Below, piece by piece: positions 44,947-56,406 of a stretch of 64,000 nt of DNA. The stretch is from Cristatella mucedo (lineage: Eukaryota; Bryozoa; Phylactolaemata; Cristatellidae). How positions within the stretch are numbered: position 1 is the first letter of the stretch; the number at the start of each line of letters is the position of its first letter. The notes beneath the pieces were generated by a model. That model saw only the letters and a list, made by a program, of their open reading frames with translations. It was not told the origin of the DNA and did not search any database. The stretch lies in NCBI GenBank assembly GCA_009760855.2, contig WPIO01000008.1:5173501-5237500 (forward strand). The letters are read 5' to 3'. Position numbers and translations under genes: made by a program.

Positions 44947-45482
44947 GTTCTGGCACGGAGGTCGCCGCCGCCGCGCCTCCCGAGCATCGGGCGACCGACC
45001 GACCGCCATGCTCGTTCGTGCAGCCGCGGCTCAGTGCTGCGACGCTGCTTCGTCTCTGCTGCGACGCTGCCTACTCGAGGACAGTGGGGCCTTATCCTCA
45101 GCACACATGCTATTTATGAGTGAGCTCCTTCACTCCTCCGGGCGCCTAGTCGCACTCGTCTCGCTCGCGAAGCTTTGCTGCAGCGGGGCTTCGCGGGCGG
45201 TCACCGAATCCGCGCAGCCACCACAAGGGTACCGGACGTTGTCGTTTTGTCTCCGTCGTGTCGACTGAGTGTGTGTAGTGCAAGCTCTTGACGCTGCCTT
45301 CGGCACCTGGTATAAAGTGTGCTCTGCATAGTCGATGTGACTCCGTACGAAGTCGAGCATATTTATGTATAAGTAGTTCTTTCGTTCGCTGTGTCGTTTC
45401 CGTTTTTGTTTTGTTAGACCATAAGTGGGATCTCTGGCTGCCAGTGTGCCTGGGAACAATTCTAGCGCCAGCGCTGCTTGCG

Positions 45483-45488
45483 AATAAA
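45483..45488 (+). terminator. STXBP1: Candidate STXBP1 polyadenylation signal AATAAA
   Basis: The first AATAAA downstream of the stop codon, implying a 3' UTR of about 560 bp. The T/G-rich downstream element is weak. Confidence 0.5.
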
Positions 45489-45740
45489 AGTCTAGAGATG
45501 CTGCCTGCCAATGCCAGCTGATTTTGCAGCCTCATTTACCCGTAGCGAGCGTCAGAGGAGCCTCAGTGGCGTCTGTCCGTGCATCCGTCGCAGCACGAAC
45601 TCTTGCTGCAGGGCCGGAGTCACTTGCAGTAGGTAGTAAAGAAAGGATCAAAGCTTCAACACAGGGATAAGACCAATAGCAGAGCGGCTGAGTCGTTCTG
45701 AGCACGTGAAGCACCTCTGATCTATAATCGCTCTCTCTCG

Positions 45741-45749
<9 letters not shown>

Positions 45750-45784
<35 letters not shown>
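45750..45784. repeat. (CT)n microsatellite
   Basis: An uninterrupted CT/TC run of about 35 bp, preceded by a broken run from about 45,731. Confidence 0.95.
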
Positions 45785-45786
<2 letters not shown>

Positions 45787-46282
45787 GCTTGCTTGGATGG
45801 CACAGCGCTGCTGGGTAGAACAGTCATAAAGAGTTTGAGAGCCAGCTGAGGCCACGTTTGAGCTTCTGCTCTTTCTATCTATACAAAAGCATTTAGCGAG
45901 GAAGACGCCAGAGCAGACTGAGGCATGAGGACGTGAGATGCACCGTGTGAGATGCTGAGGTGCATGGGTACTGACTCTGCACGAGAATCGCATGAGCTTA
46001 TCACACGTGTTCGGACCAATTCAGGAAAACGTTCGTCTTGGGATCTTAGTGATATGAGGCAGCCATTGACAGCTACTCGGCTAGCTGAGGACATCTACTC
46101 GGTTCTACCTCGCAACAAAAACCCAATTTGCTAAACAAAACAGTGAGTTTAGGATTTTGCATTATATCCTGTAGCTTCGGCGCTGGCTGCTGATCGATTT
46201 TTTAGTGCCATCTCCCAATATTTATAAGCCATCTCTTTGGTTAGAAAGCATTGAACGATCGATCGCAATCTGCTCAGCAGTA

Positions 46283-46288
46283 TTTATT
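46283..46288 (-). terminator. Candidate minus-strand polyadenylation signal AATAAA
   Basis: The plus strand reads TTTATT. It could end the armadillo-like gene, converging on STXBP1 about 0.8 kb away. It depends on a last exon that is itself uncertain. Confidence 0.3.
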
Positions 46289-46874
46289 GTAAGACCGCCT
46301 AGATGACGAATTCACTCACATGCACGATAAGAGACAAACTTGTGTGGTTTGTGCGTATTGTAGGTGGAGCTGTCAAGCGAATTATTAGGCACTACGGTCT
46401 CTTCTAACAATGGTCGATTCTATTGGTAATCCCAACGACGTCGGAATCTTTAGCTGTCGATAGTGCTTGACGAACTCGGTAGCACTTCTCACCTGCCGGC
46501 AGGGATACACCGACATACTTGAACTTCAGTAGCTGTGAGGCTCACAGACTCGACTGCCCGCACATAGCTGACTCATTGTCTTTACGAAGGTAGTAGTTTA
46601 GTCTGCTGCTGCTACGGTAGAACACAAGAGCACTTAGGGACTAAAAGTCAGAAGCTTGATGACCAAACAGCAGACCTCGAGCCAACTTTTGAATGACCCT
46701 GAACGTTCAGCATTTCAAACCACTGGGTTCTCCATTTCGGAAGCTTCGTCAAAGCGCTTCTGCTTAGTTGGTTCATAAAACACGGATTATAGAGAGCTGT
46801 TATTTACATCATCTTGATATTATATCTTCCGAGCCAATAACCGAAGGTCGTGTCGAAGACGGCCAGTTGAGGAG

Positions 46875-46990
46875 CTAGTTGGAAATTCCTAGAATAGTCG
46901 CAAGGAGCAGAGCATAGTTATTGTGCCAACCATCCCAGCTTATGGAGGAGTCCAGCGCCAACTTGACGCTAGTCTTCATCGACGGCACGT
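46875..46990 (-). CDS. Possible terminal exon of the armadillo-like gene
   Basis: After a good acceptor 'CCGACTTTTTCAG' the frame reads 'DVPSMKTSVKLALDSSISWD' then 'GWHNNYALLLATILGISN' and a TAG. The exon upstream (48,845) ends in phase 0 while this acceptor needs phase 1, so either another exon intervenes or this is chance. Confidence 0.2.
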
Positions 46991-47358
46991 CTGAAAAAGT
47001 CGGGATTGCCAAATTTACGATCGTCAAATGTGTAACTTTAGCACGAGCCCTAGGAACTAGCCCTAGCTGCCAACTGACGTGCAGTGAGTGGCAGCGCTAG
47101 GATTAGCCTTCAGTGACACGATCGTCTATATTGAAGCTCTACACGTTCTGCGAACCCGTAGCGAAAAAACCAGCGAAAATTTGTAATAAAACAGTCTTTA
47201 AAAGAAGAAAAATGGGCCGTAATTTTGAAAATCTTTTGAAGATCATGGCAATGCAATTTTTCACATCAGAAATAGATCAAACAAACATCACTAAAAGTTG
47301 CAGCCACTCCATGCTTGCTGGTCAGCGACATAACGTGGACAGAAAACGCAAATGCCTC

Positions 47359-47522
47359 GCTGGTTTGGTCCAGCGGTTAAATTGCTCACCTCGACCAAGG
47401 TCAAGTGATTGTATTTGTTGACCAGGGCCATGGGGTCGAGCCCCCCCCCCCCCGTGGCACATCCAGGTGTAGTACCAGAATAGTGATTTAAGTTATCTTA
47501 TGGCGCTAAACAAATGAATTAT
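47359..47522 (+). mobile_element. SINE-A, diverged copy
   Basis: Head 'CTGGTTTGGTCCAGCGGTTA', B-box region 'GGGGTCGAGCCCC', tail 'TAAGTTATCTTATGGCGCTA' with A/T-rich end. It carries a poly-C run in the centre. Confidence 0.8.
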
Positions 47523-47775
47523 ATTTATATATAATGTCGCCGAGGATTTTATAGTTTGCCGAAGGGCTGTTGCTCATGGATTAAAGGTCTCCTTAGAGCA
47601 CTCTTGATGGTGGCCTAAACGTTTTTCATGAAAGATTTCATTTACCTCTCGCGGCTCTGAGAAGAGACAATCTAAAATTTCGTTTGACGACTGGCAAAGA
47701 GCTATTTAAATGAATTCACATGCAGTCGACTCGTATGAGCTTGAAGCATGGAAAATCACAGTTATTTATGTTTGC

Positions 47776-47778
<3 letters not shown>

Positions 47779-47854
<76 letters not shown>
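47779..47854. repeat. (GA)n microsatellite
   Basis: About 76 bp of pure GA. Confidence 0.96.
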
Positions 47855-47857
<3 letters not shown>

Positions 47858-48844
47858 TTATGCTTCACTAATCCCTGCGACGAAATGGCTACCACTCATC
47901 AATACAGAAAGCTGGCGCTGCACGCATGTATTTGTGTGCCCCAACTTCCAATGCATTGCTACTAACAAACAGGGATTTCTGACGGGTAACCTTTGCACAC
48001 TTTTCAGCATACAACGATGTATATTTATTCGTCATCCCTTTTGTTAAGGATAATCTGAATAAATTAATCTGAATTACTTTCGCATCGGTTAGTTTAATTT
48101 TCTCCTGTGTGGGCTGATGCGTATTGGATATTTATGAATAAATATTTGGCCACAAGTTTGCTGCGGCTATTGGAAGCCAAGCCATAAGCACACGGACAAT
48201 GCTTCAGCTCGAATACATAGATTAGATTTTAGGCTCGGGCCTAAATTTCAACCGTGAGATGCAAGTTACCAAGTCAAGACCTTTCACGTCAAAATCCGCC
48301 CGGAAAGGCTTTTAAAAAGCCTTTCCTTCTCCACCCTACTGAAAATTAGTTATTTCAACTCTTTCTATTATTAGCTGCTTTTTAATTTGTATGTCTTACT
48401 CTTACAACCTTTTTGCGAGAACTTGGAGCCCAGCGGCAACAGCACGCCGTCCAAATTAGACACTCAAGAACGACGTTGTTTGCACGCATCCCTCCATGCT
48501 GAGAGGCCGACGCTGCGCCTCCTTAAAGGTAAGTGAACAGTGAGGTCACTGCCGACCAGCCTTGAAAGTATGGCCTCTCCAAAGGTAACTCTAAAAACAT
48601 TATCGTCTTAAAAAAAATCATTGCATTGAGTCTACTGCTTCAAACTTCCCCTGGAAAAACGGCTCGAATTGACGCACCAATCGAGCTGCTAACAAGGCAG
48701 TAGCGCTAAAGTCTGGGACATTTCCCAAGATTTCAGAGAGGACCAAAGCCACTAAGCCTTGCACGTTAGCCCAACCGCGGTCATGTTGTTAAATCAGCTG
48801 GAGCGATATAGCTGAATGTTAGAGCCGTGCTTTTGGCGCCTTAC
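47855..48844. other. Gene-free stretch
   Basis: No exon or known element was recognised. One perfect 12 bp-arm inverted repeat lies at 48,302-48,326. Confidence 0.5.
48302..48326. repeat. Perfect inverted repeat, 12 bp arms, 1 nt loop
   Basis: Arms GGAAAGGCTTTT and AAAAGCCTTTCC around a single A. Confidence 0.95.
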
Positions 48845-48962
48845 CAAAGGTAATAGCCGTAGGCCGTCACTGTTTAGCGACCGGCCGATCATACAACAGT
48901 AATTTTCATTCCAATTCGGAAGGTTTGAAATCATCCCACCGAGGGCGCACCATTTGGCAGGC
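48845..48962 (-). CDS. Armadillo-like gene, exon with 'WCALGGMISNLPNWNENY'
   Basis: The acceptor 'CAGTTCTAATAG' precedes 48,962 and the donor TTTG|GTAAGG follows 48,845. One base completes the Trp codon of the previous exon. It ends 'GLRLLPL' in phase 0. The pattern resembles an armadillo repeat helix pair. Confidence 0.6.
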
Positions 48963-51900
48963 CTATTAGAACTGTATATTAATAGTCGCCTGTTCAACGC
49001 CTCAAGGAATGTGACAGCCTCCTCTATAATGAGACCCTAAACGTATATCTGCAATTCTTGGTTCTCGCAGCCTCAGCCCCTAGCTCTTAAACAAACTACT
49101 CTATCCCATTTTGAAAGACACCTTAAATGTGAGCGAAGATTAAACCTCTTAACCACTCTCCAGGCCTGATAGCCCTCACCTTGAAAGTCGGATTGCCACA
49201 CTGGAATGCCTACCAGACTTCGGAAGGGGATGAGACGGTGTTCCAGGCGAAGAACCGCTTGAATGGCTGCAGCAGCGTGACCTCGTCGCTACAGACGGAC
49301 CAAGGGGGGGGGGGTGGGAGCGCGAATGAACATGCTCACGTAACCCACAAGAGCCAGTACACCTTTGCCCACACCAGAAAGAGTGTGGCGTCCAGGGGTG
49401 ATCAGCATGAGCGAGAATAACAAATCAGCTCCTATCTTAAAACAAACCGTGTAACAGCTCATAATGGTAAATTTTGGGAAATCGGTAGGGCTTAGTTATT
49501 ACACATTTTTTAGACCAGTGAGCAAACTTCACTCACTCCCTTAGGTAGCTGCAACCGAGCAAAGAGATACTGATTAGCTTAGATTATATTAGTGTTACTA
49601 TGATTAATACTAATACTGAACAGCTGATTTAACAGCCTCATTTGCATAGCTGCAGAAAAGCCTCAACACCTATCACCACCGGTTGCATTTGGAAATATAG
49701 AATCGCTTACTGCAAGATTCGAACCAACGACCACGGCCGTTAAGAGCTAGCACCTTATCTCATGGGGTATCACGGCCCAGTAGCAATAATACATCGCTCG
49801 ATGTGCTTTGTAAATATTCACTCTAGCCGATTTTGCGTGCCGAAATGCCGCAGACCAACACTGAAAAGGTCATTGGATCGGAGGTCACGAATATGCTTGT
49901 GGTAACTTCGATGGAATTAAGGTATGATACGAAAAGTTTGCTGGTGCCTTACCTTTTTCTAGGCCCCGAGAAGACCTCGATTGTCTAGAATATTAAATTG
50001 CGATTTTGAGATATTGCAGGTACAGTATAAGTAAAGTAAAGATGCATTTTTCTCTGGATAAGGTGCGATCACTGGCACCGGCCGTGCTCTTTTGCTTGAC
50101 TGGTTGTCAACGACTTTCTCAGGAATGCAGACTTAGGCAAGGTCTCTGCTTGTTCCGTTTGATCTTTCGGCAGCGTTTGGTTTTATTGAGGACAGAGTCC
50201 TTCTCGAGCGCCTCTCGTCTCGCCTGGGCATCGCTGGCACTGCACTGCAATGGCTTAGATCGTATCTCGTGGAAGATTCCAGGGTGTCGATGTAAACAGA
50301 CAAATATCATCCGAGGAACCACTCAAGTATGGGGTACCTCAGGGCTCTGTGCTCAATCCGCTTCTTTGCACAGTTTACACTCCCTCTCTTGGCGATTTGA
50401 TCGCAATGCACGATTTAGCCGTTTGATTCTACGCAAATAACGCACAACTTTACCTATGCTTTGATCCCTACCAGCCCTCGAGCACGTCGGAGTCTCTCGT
50501 CTCCCTTGCTGCACGTGCTGCTGACATTCGCACATGGATGGCCCCAAAATTTTTCAAATCGAATCACGATAAAACAAACTTGCTAGTCATGGGCAAACCA
50601 AATGAGACTGAGAAGTTGGAAAGCTTAGCACTCAAAATCGGCCCTGCCAGCTTATCTCCTGTTGAATCTGCACGAAATCTAGGTGTCATGTTTCAAAGTG
50701 ACCTTTCGTTGGACTACCATATTAGCTCCACAATCAAGTCTACCTACTTTCAGCTTTTATAACATTGCTGAAATTCGGGCTTGCTTAGACGGGCACACTA
50801 CATCTAAATTGATCCATGCATTTATGACATCCCGTCTCGACTTCTGCAACTCACTGCTTTCTGGTCTACCGGCCTGTGCAATCAGGCGCTTACAGATGGT
50901 GAAAAACTCTGCAATTGGGCTTGTTTGTCTGTTGTGAGCGTCACAGTTGGCACAGCACAATCGCCGACTTGCACTGGCTACCAATCAAGCAGCTGACCGA
51001 CTTACTTCAAGGTTCTGTCGCTCACTTAAAGTCTCACCATTCTCTGGCTCTAGCACACCTATCCGAACTACTGCCAAACCAGCCTGGGTATCGTATCACC
51101 CGCTTTTCTAACTCCACTTGCTTTGCACTGCCTCTAACTAACTAAATAACCTCAAATCCTACAGATACATGATGCCTTCAGCTTGCATGCTCCGAAACCC
51201 TGGAACTCACTTCCGACTGGCTTCAGGACATCCCCCTGATTTGAAGACATTTAAAAAGAAGCTTAAACGCACATGTTTCTCGCAGCACTTGGTGGGTCCT
51301 AGTGATATGTCCCATGTGTATTTATGCGTTCTGATACCGTGCATATTACCACTAACCATATTTCAATTTTGACAATGTGCGTGTTAGCTCTAATCATATT
51401 ATGCTTGTTGATATTGTGTACGTTACCCCTAACCAACTGACCATGCTTCCTTTACAGCATCTGTGAAGTGCCTAGAAAGGGATTAAGTTCTCTGAGGGTG
51501 CTCTACAAATGTATCATTACTATTAATAATATTATCATCAAGAGAAATCGCATACATATTCCCGTAAAGCAGGAAGTAGTTCAGGCGGTCAATGCCTTGA
51601 CCGTGAACAGTCACAACCTTAAATCACAGGAAGTTACATCACACCACACGTTCCCATGCCATCGCAGCTGACCAGGCCAAGGCCAGAAAGAAATATTTCC
51701 TCCCCTCCATGCCCAGTTTGCTGGTAACCAACTCAACATTTGGCACGAGCTCTAATAGAGGGCATTCCTTATTTTAGATTAGCAACAGATGCGAAAGTGA
51801 GTACCCATTTACTAGCAATGCAGTTGTTATAGTGAATAAAAAATTGTTAATGAGTAATAGCCGCTAATGAGTAGTCAGCAGTAAACTGTGGCTGTGAGCA

Positions 51901-52617
51901 CTCGATAAAATGCACAGCTCAATGAAAAGACCGACTACAGTTCATTGAGCCGAACGGCGGACTCGGGCTGGAATGAATCTAGAGAAACAAATAATGCTCA
52001 CATTCGGAACATGGATTTCCCGCTCATCAAGTTGTTGCTCGCTCTTTTGAGCTTCTTTAGATAAATAAAATTCATATGCATAGCGCCGGTAGAGAACTTA
52101 ATCTCTATTCAGGCGCTTCACACATGTCTCGGGGCTCGAGCCCACGACCTCAGCCAGATCTTGGTCGGGGTGAGCACGTTAACCGCTGGACCAAACCAGC
52201 TCTTTGCGAGTCTGGGGTTGCTCTTTCGAGCAGGAGAGCACTTACAGTGAGCCCTCCTGAGCATTTCGTAGTTGTTGGCAGTGATGCAGCATAGGGCGTA
52301 GCACGACCAGCGGCAGAGTGACGCGTTTCTGCGACAGTCGGCGATGTACGAGGCAAGAACTTCGAGCGCGCCCGCCGCCGCTTTCTGGTTGTCCGCGTTG
52401 AGATAGCAGAGTTCGCTCAGGGTCATGACAGTCTGCAGCTGTAGCGCCTCCCCGGTCTTTGTTGCAGCCAGCAGCTGAACGAGCCGCGAGACGCATGGTG
52501 CGCAGGCCTTCTGAACGTCCGGCATCCCTACAAAGTGCACGAGGGGCCAGGACGACTCTCTTTGACGGAGACGCGAAGAGCTGCTTCTCTGCGCGGGTCA
52601 CCGCTGACCCGGCACCT

Positions 52618-52691
<74 letters not shown>

Positions 52692-54897
52692 GGGCGTAAG
52701 GAAATCTTTTTTTTACCAGGAAGACCTACGACCTTAACTTAAAGGGGTTCGCAAGGAAGGAAGGCCAACGCCGTTTCTTCAAAATTCACTGTCTCCAATG
52801 GCGTCAATGAAGAGCCCTTGACCTTGAGACAACAAGTCCAAAGCCGTCGCATGCATATACATAATTCATTTGTATAGCGCTGCAAGAGAACTTAATGTCT
52901 ATTCAGGCGCTTCGCACATGCATCGGGGCTCGAGCCCACGACCTCAGCGAGACTTTGGTCCGGGCGAGCACCTTAGCCGCTGGACCAAACCAGCTCGGCA
53001 TAAATCTATTCCATAGCGACGGATAGCTACAGCGTCTGCTGCGACTTAATGAAACGACGGCTTGCTAAATCGGCCAGATAATGACCGGTATTCATCGTTC
53101 GTTCGAGGTTTCTGAATTGTAAGGCCGAGGAACCGAGTGTGCGAATCTGAAGCGGAGGCCGCACAAAAGCCGACTTTTAGCTAAGTCGCGCTTTGCGAGG
53201 AATTTGAGCTGATTTGAGCACTGGGCCACTGAGTCTTTAGTGCACGTCGTGGCTGTGCTTCGATGCGCCTTGCACGAAGAACGCCTTGCACGAAGAACGC
53301 CAGCACAGAACCAACACCAACAGTTTATTCTACTACAGAGCAGAGGGAGCACGACTTCACTCGCCCCTCTCTCCCCACTGAATCCCCCTCCTCGCCCACG
53401 GCTGTTTTGGCCGACCCCGATGGTGAATCCACCATCTGACTGTGGTTACCGGCCTGTCCAAAACCACACCGCAGGCGGACCACAGCTATGCACCACCGGC
53501 GATGCTCCTGACAGCTGTTTAAGAAAGGAGCGGTACCGGGCCTGCATATACTCAGACCACAGTGGCCGCCGTCGAATGCCTGCCGCCAGCCCTCCGTCGC
53601 TGTCGCACTGACTTCTCGACGCAATTTTCATCGACTCGTTAAGGTCCGGGCGCTCTTCTTCGCTTCCGTGTTGCGCTACTTTCCGCACACATACGTTTAT
53701 TTATGCTGCACCTACAAGTCGCTAGCCAGCCGCGGTATTTGCCGCGTGTCGGCTGAGACTAGCACCGCTGCGAGCGCTAAGTTCGCGGCCGCGACGTTCA
53801 GTCAGGACGCGCGACAAGTTTGTAGCAGTACGCCAACTCTCGTACGGCTCACTGGCCTAAAGTATACCTCAGCTCAACTGCCCAGGGCGCCAACTTCCCG
53901 TCTATTGCATGGCTTGGGCCTTTTACCGCAGATTATCGCATCGTCGGTTCCTAGTCATTATAATTCAGAAACCAAACAATCGGTATATATAGCTATCGGT
54001 AACATAGCTACCAGTCGTAATCTGGCTGATCCGGCGCGCCGCCGTCTCACCAAGGAGCGGCAGAGCGGCAAGACTCGAATGGTGCACACACACTCGGATA
54101 GAAATCGCTCGCGACGCAGTATGTATCGCGCTGCTAACTTGACGCTCCGAAGCTTTCAGCGCTCCAACTCCGCACGGTCCAATGCGCCAGCTCCAGATAC
54201 CGCCTGCAGCCAGGATATCGTTTCCGGGGCCTCGAGACCTGCCCGGATCAAGACCTCGAGTACAGCAAGCCATGCCAGAAGACGCCGCTGTGCGGTGCTG
54301 GGCGGGAGGAAGGAAGTGGAAGCCGCCGCCGCCACTCGGTGAAATACGCGGCATGTGCGAATCTTTGCAGGCGAAGCAAAGCCGTATTTGGCGGTATTCG
54401 AGACCCGAGACGCTGAGGTGCTGAGAGCGGGACGCGACTCGACGCCTCCGCGCGTCTCGGGCAGCACAGCCCCGACTCCTCTCGGGCAGCCGCGCCACGA
54501 ACTGGGAAAGACACTCAAAAAAGCCGGCCAACCAGGGCAAGCGATTATGCGTTAAAGGTCAAGGACACTTAATTCCAATCCCCCCTCCCACCGGCGGCGA
54601 CCTTGAGGTGGTGTGCCTTCCGGAGCGGCTGGTCGATTTGCTCGCGCTAAGGCAGGTCGTACGTGCGTGCTTACCGAGATACGAAATGTGTCCGATAATC
54701 CGTAGGCAACGGACGAGTTCCTCTTGCGGAGCGTCGTCCTGTAGCTTCCGGAGCAGCTTGTGAACGTAGCTAAAGTTCTCGTCGCATTCGTCGCTTGGGT
54801 CTGCCAGGCTAGCCACACTAATCTGAGGTTTAGGGCGGAAGCTACGTCTGGAGATAATGCTTGCCAGCGCTCGCAGGCAAGACAGCGCTGCCTCCAT
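48845..54897 (-). CDS. Armadillo-like helical repeat protein, partial model
   Basis: Exons found, in transcript order: 54897-54675, 52527-52246, (at least one missing), 49288-49214, 48962-48845. Leu/Ala-rich helical repeats such as 'LVRCLRIIGHISYLG', 'LQTVMTLSELCYLNADNQ', 'GALEVLASYIADCRR' and 'WCALGGMISNLPNWNENY' resemble armadillo/HEAT helices. I cannot name the family. The first two exons join in phase, as do the last two, but exon 52,246 ends in phase 1 and exon 49,288 needs phase 2, so an exon is missing between them. LINE and SINE copies crowd that gap. The C-terminus is unresolved. Confidence 0.6.
49214..49288 (-). CDS. Armadillo-like gene, short exon
   Basis: The acceptor is a poly-C/T tract ending 'CGTCTGTAG' before 49,288, and the donor is TCTG|GTAGGC after 49,214. 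It reads 'DEVTLLQPFKRFFAWNTVSS' then 'PSEVW'. Its phases fit the next exon exactly. Confidence 0.6.
49623..49779 (-). mobile_element. SINE-B, diverged
   Basis: The reverse tail 'CTGATTTAACAGCCTCATTT' and the complement of the tRNA-like head are recognisable. Several substitutions lie in the B-box region. Confidence 0.8.
50095..51540 (+). mobile_element. CR1/L2-like LINE, second long copy
   Basis: It parallels the 26.5 kb copy: 'YGVPQGSVL' region near 50,330, thumb '[20 protein letters not shown]', '[20 protein letters not shown]', '[20 protein letters not shown]' and a tail 'AAGTGCCTAGAAAGGGATTA' with ATT/ATC repeats. It is broken by stops and frame changes and 5'-truncated at a similar point. 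It lies antisense to the armadillo-like gene. Confidence 0.9.
51541..52068. other. Gene-free stretch in the armadillo-like gene
   Basis: About 0.5 kb between the LINE end and SINE-A. A missing exon could lie here, but I could not identify one. Confidence 0.4.
52069..52203 (-). mobile_element. SINE-A, full length
   Basis: Complete head-to-tail copy on the minus strand, 42 bp downstream of the armadillo-like exon ending at 52,246. It contains 'GGGCTCGAGCCCCGAG' and 'GAAGCGCCTGAATAGAGATT'. Confidence 0.9.
52246..52527 (-). CDS. Armadillo-like gene, exon 2
   Basis: The acceptor 'GTGCACTTTGTAG' precedes 52,527 and the donor CACT|GTAAGT follows 52,246. With exon 1 it reads 'ISYLGMPDVQKACAPCVSRL', then 'QLQTVMTLSELCYLNAD', 'AAAGALEVLASYI' and 'CYALCCITANNYEMLRR'. 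It has typical armadillo-type alternation of Leu/Ala-rich helices. Confidence 0.7.
52617..52691. repeat. (CAG)n trinucleotide repeat, about 25 units
   Basis: A pure GCA/CAG array, (CTG)n in the sense of the armadillo-like gene, about 90 bp upstream of its exon 2 acceptor. Confidence 0.97.
52862..52996 (-). mobile_element. SINE-A, full length
   Basis: A second complete minus-strand copy within 700 bp of the one at 52,069, with the same head, B-box-like 'GGGCTCGAGCCCC' and hairpin tail. Confidence 0.9.
54675..54897 (-). CDS. Armadillo-like gene, start exon
   Basis: ATG at 54,897 opens 'MEAALSCLRALASIISRRSF', with an in-frame TGA 12 bases upstream. It continues 'NFSYVHKLLRKLQDDAPQEE' and ends at donor CTCG|GTAAGC in phase 1, which fits exon 2. 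The CpG-rich sequence upstream (54,900-55,000) is consistent with a promoter. Confidence 0.65.
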
Positions 54898-55341
54898 CGC
54901 TACGCCTCAAGTGATTCGCTGGCGGCGTCCGGCGGCGTTTTCGCTGCGCCGCCGGTTCCTCGGACCAGTCGGCTATCGACGCCGCCGCTGTCTCGGTTTC
55001 TGCTGTGGAGCATAAAGAGCTTCAGTTTGGGTGAAGGTTTCGCGAAGCATTGCGATGCGCTCCTTTGCGGAACTGAAATAGGCGGCTCCCAGGGCAGCGA
55101 ACATACAGACTACGAGGACGTAATTACGAGTACTGCCTCAGCTCTGCGAAGCGAATGTCGGCCATGATGCGAGTGAATATTCCAGTAAAGATGCACCGAC
55201 GATGCAGGTCATTCCTACCACGTGCGCCGCATTGGTAGCCAAAGGGCTGTCGTTCGCTTGGGGGGGGGGTCGCAAGGCATTTACAAGGCGGATCTGAACG
55301 TTGTAAGCCAAGGACCAGTCCTCTATAAATAAATAAATCCT

Positions 55342-55507
55342 AGCTGATTAAACAGCCTCTGTTTGCATAGCGACAGTAGAGCCTTTACGGCTATCACCAT
55401 CGCTTGCAGTGGCAATAAAGAATCGCCCACCACAGGAATCGAACCCACGACCTCGGGACCGAGGTCGTAAAAGCAACCGCCTTACCTGGTGTGCCATCGC
55501 GGCTCAC
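55342..55507 (-). mobile_element. SINE-B, full length
   Basis: Clean minus-strand copy: head 'GTGAGCCGCGATGGCACACC', B box 'GGGTTCGATTCC', tail 'GAGGCTGTTTAATCAGCTAG'. The split B box and the A-box-like head mark a tRNA-derived Pol III unit. Confidence 0.92.
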
Positions 55508-56211
55508 CGCTTCCTCGCCCCGGTCAGTCAATCGCACAGGACAGAGCCGCATCCCAAAAGGGTCGTGTGGCCTATGAGCGTGCTCGGCTCGAGAGGCCTG
55601 AGAGCAGCCGCTCCGGGATAGGGGTGCGTCCTCCATAGATCGCCCAGCGTCGGTCGTACACAGTAGGTGCGTCCCCGTCGAGTCCCTGGCTAGTTCAGGC
55701 TTCCTGCTGGTCCAGCCCTCGACGTTACGCTCCGACGATTCAAAGATCTACCACTTGCCGTGCTGGAATTGCTCAGGTGGTTGGCGAAACTTGCAAAAGC
55801 TGGCGGACTAATTGTCGTTCTTTGAGACCGATTGTAGCTCTTCGATAGCGGCAGCACAAGAGCACAGCAAAATGCGGCGTCGTTTGTTCATACAGCAATG
55901 CCAGTTCTGCTGTGGGCGCAGTGCGAATAGCAGGCTATTCAACATGGTCGCCAGCGTATGTTTGTATTTGCGCTAGATAAACGGCAGAAATCGTCGTCCT
56001 TTGATAAATCGCTGTCCTTAAAAAAAACTACAGACTGCAGAAATCGTCATCCTTCGAGGGTAGCTTTTCATGGCCTAAAAGGCGCTTGTTTTCCCAAATG
56101 CAAGTTTCTTAGCAATTTAAAGGGAAGAGATAAATAGATAACAGACGCGCTGCACGCTAGCCCGACTTATGCCAAGGAACAGGCCGGTAGCAGGCTTATT
56201 AGTCATACAAA

Positions 56212-56330
56212 AAGCGGTTAAGGTGTTCGCCCCGACCAAGGTCTGGCTGAGGTCGTGGGCTCGAGCCCCGAGGCATACGTGAAGCGCCTGAATAGAGATT
56301 AAGTTCTCTTGGGGCGCTATACAAATGAAT
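56212..56330 (+). mobile_element. SINE-A, nearly full length
   Basis: 'AGCGGTTAAGGTGTTCGCCC', 'GGGCTCGAGCCCCGAGG', tail 'AAGCGCCTGAATAGAGATTA' and 'GGGGCGCTATACAAATGAAT', followed by (AT)n. The first few head bases are missing. Confidence 0.88.
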
Positions 56331-56406
56331 GATATATATATATCATGAATCTCACTGCAAGAATGATTGATAACCCATGCCAGCTATAGTCGAGAATAAG
56401 TACATA

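Larger units (their letters stand above)
54898..56406. other. Intergenic stretch between the armadillo-like gene and ZMYND19
   Basis: It contains SINE-B at 55,342-55,507 and SINE-A at 56,212-56,330. No gene was recognised in the remainder. Confidence 0.55.

Noticed and set aside
49950-49990. Possible missing exon of the armadillo-like gene (minus strand, near 49,945-49,980)
   Set aside because: Good acceptor and donor-like sites enclose about 32 bp, but the phase-1 reading from the previous exon hits a stop.
53668-54540. Overlapping 224- and 191-codon frames on opposite strands
   Set aside because: Both are in GC-rich intron sequence of the armadillo-like gene, neither resembles a family, and the flanking exons splice in phase without them.
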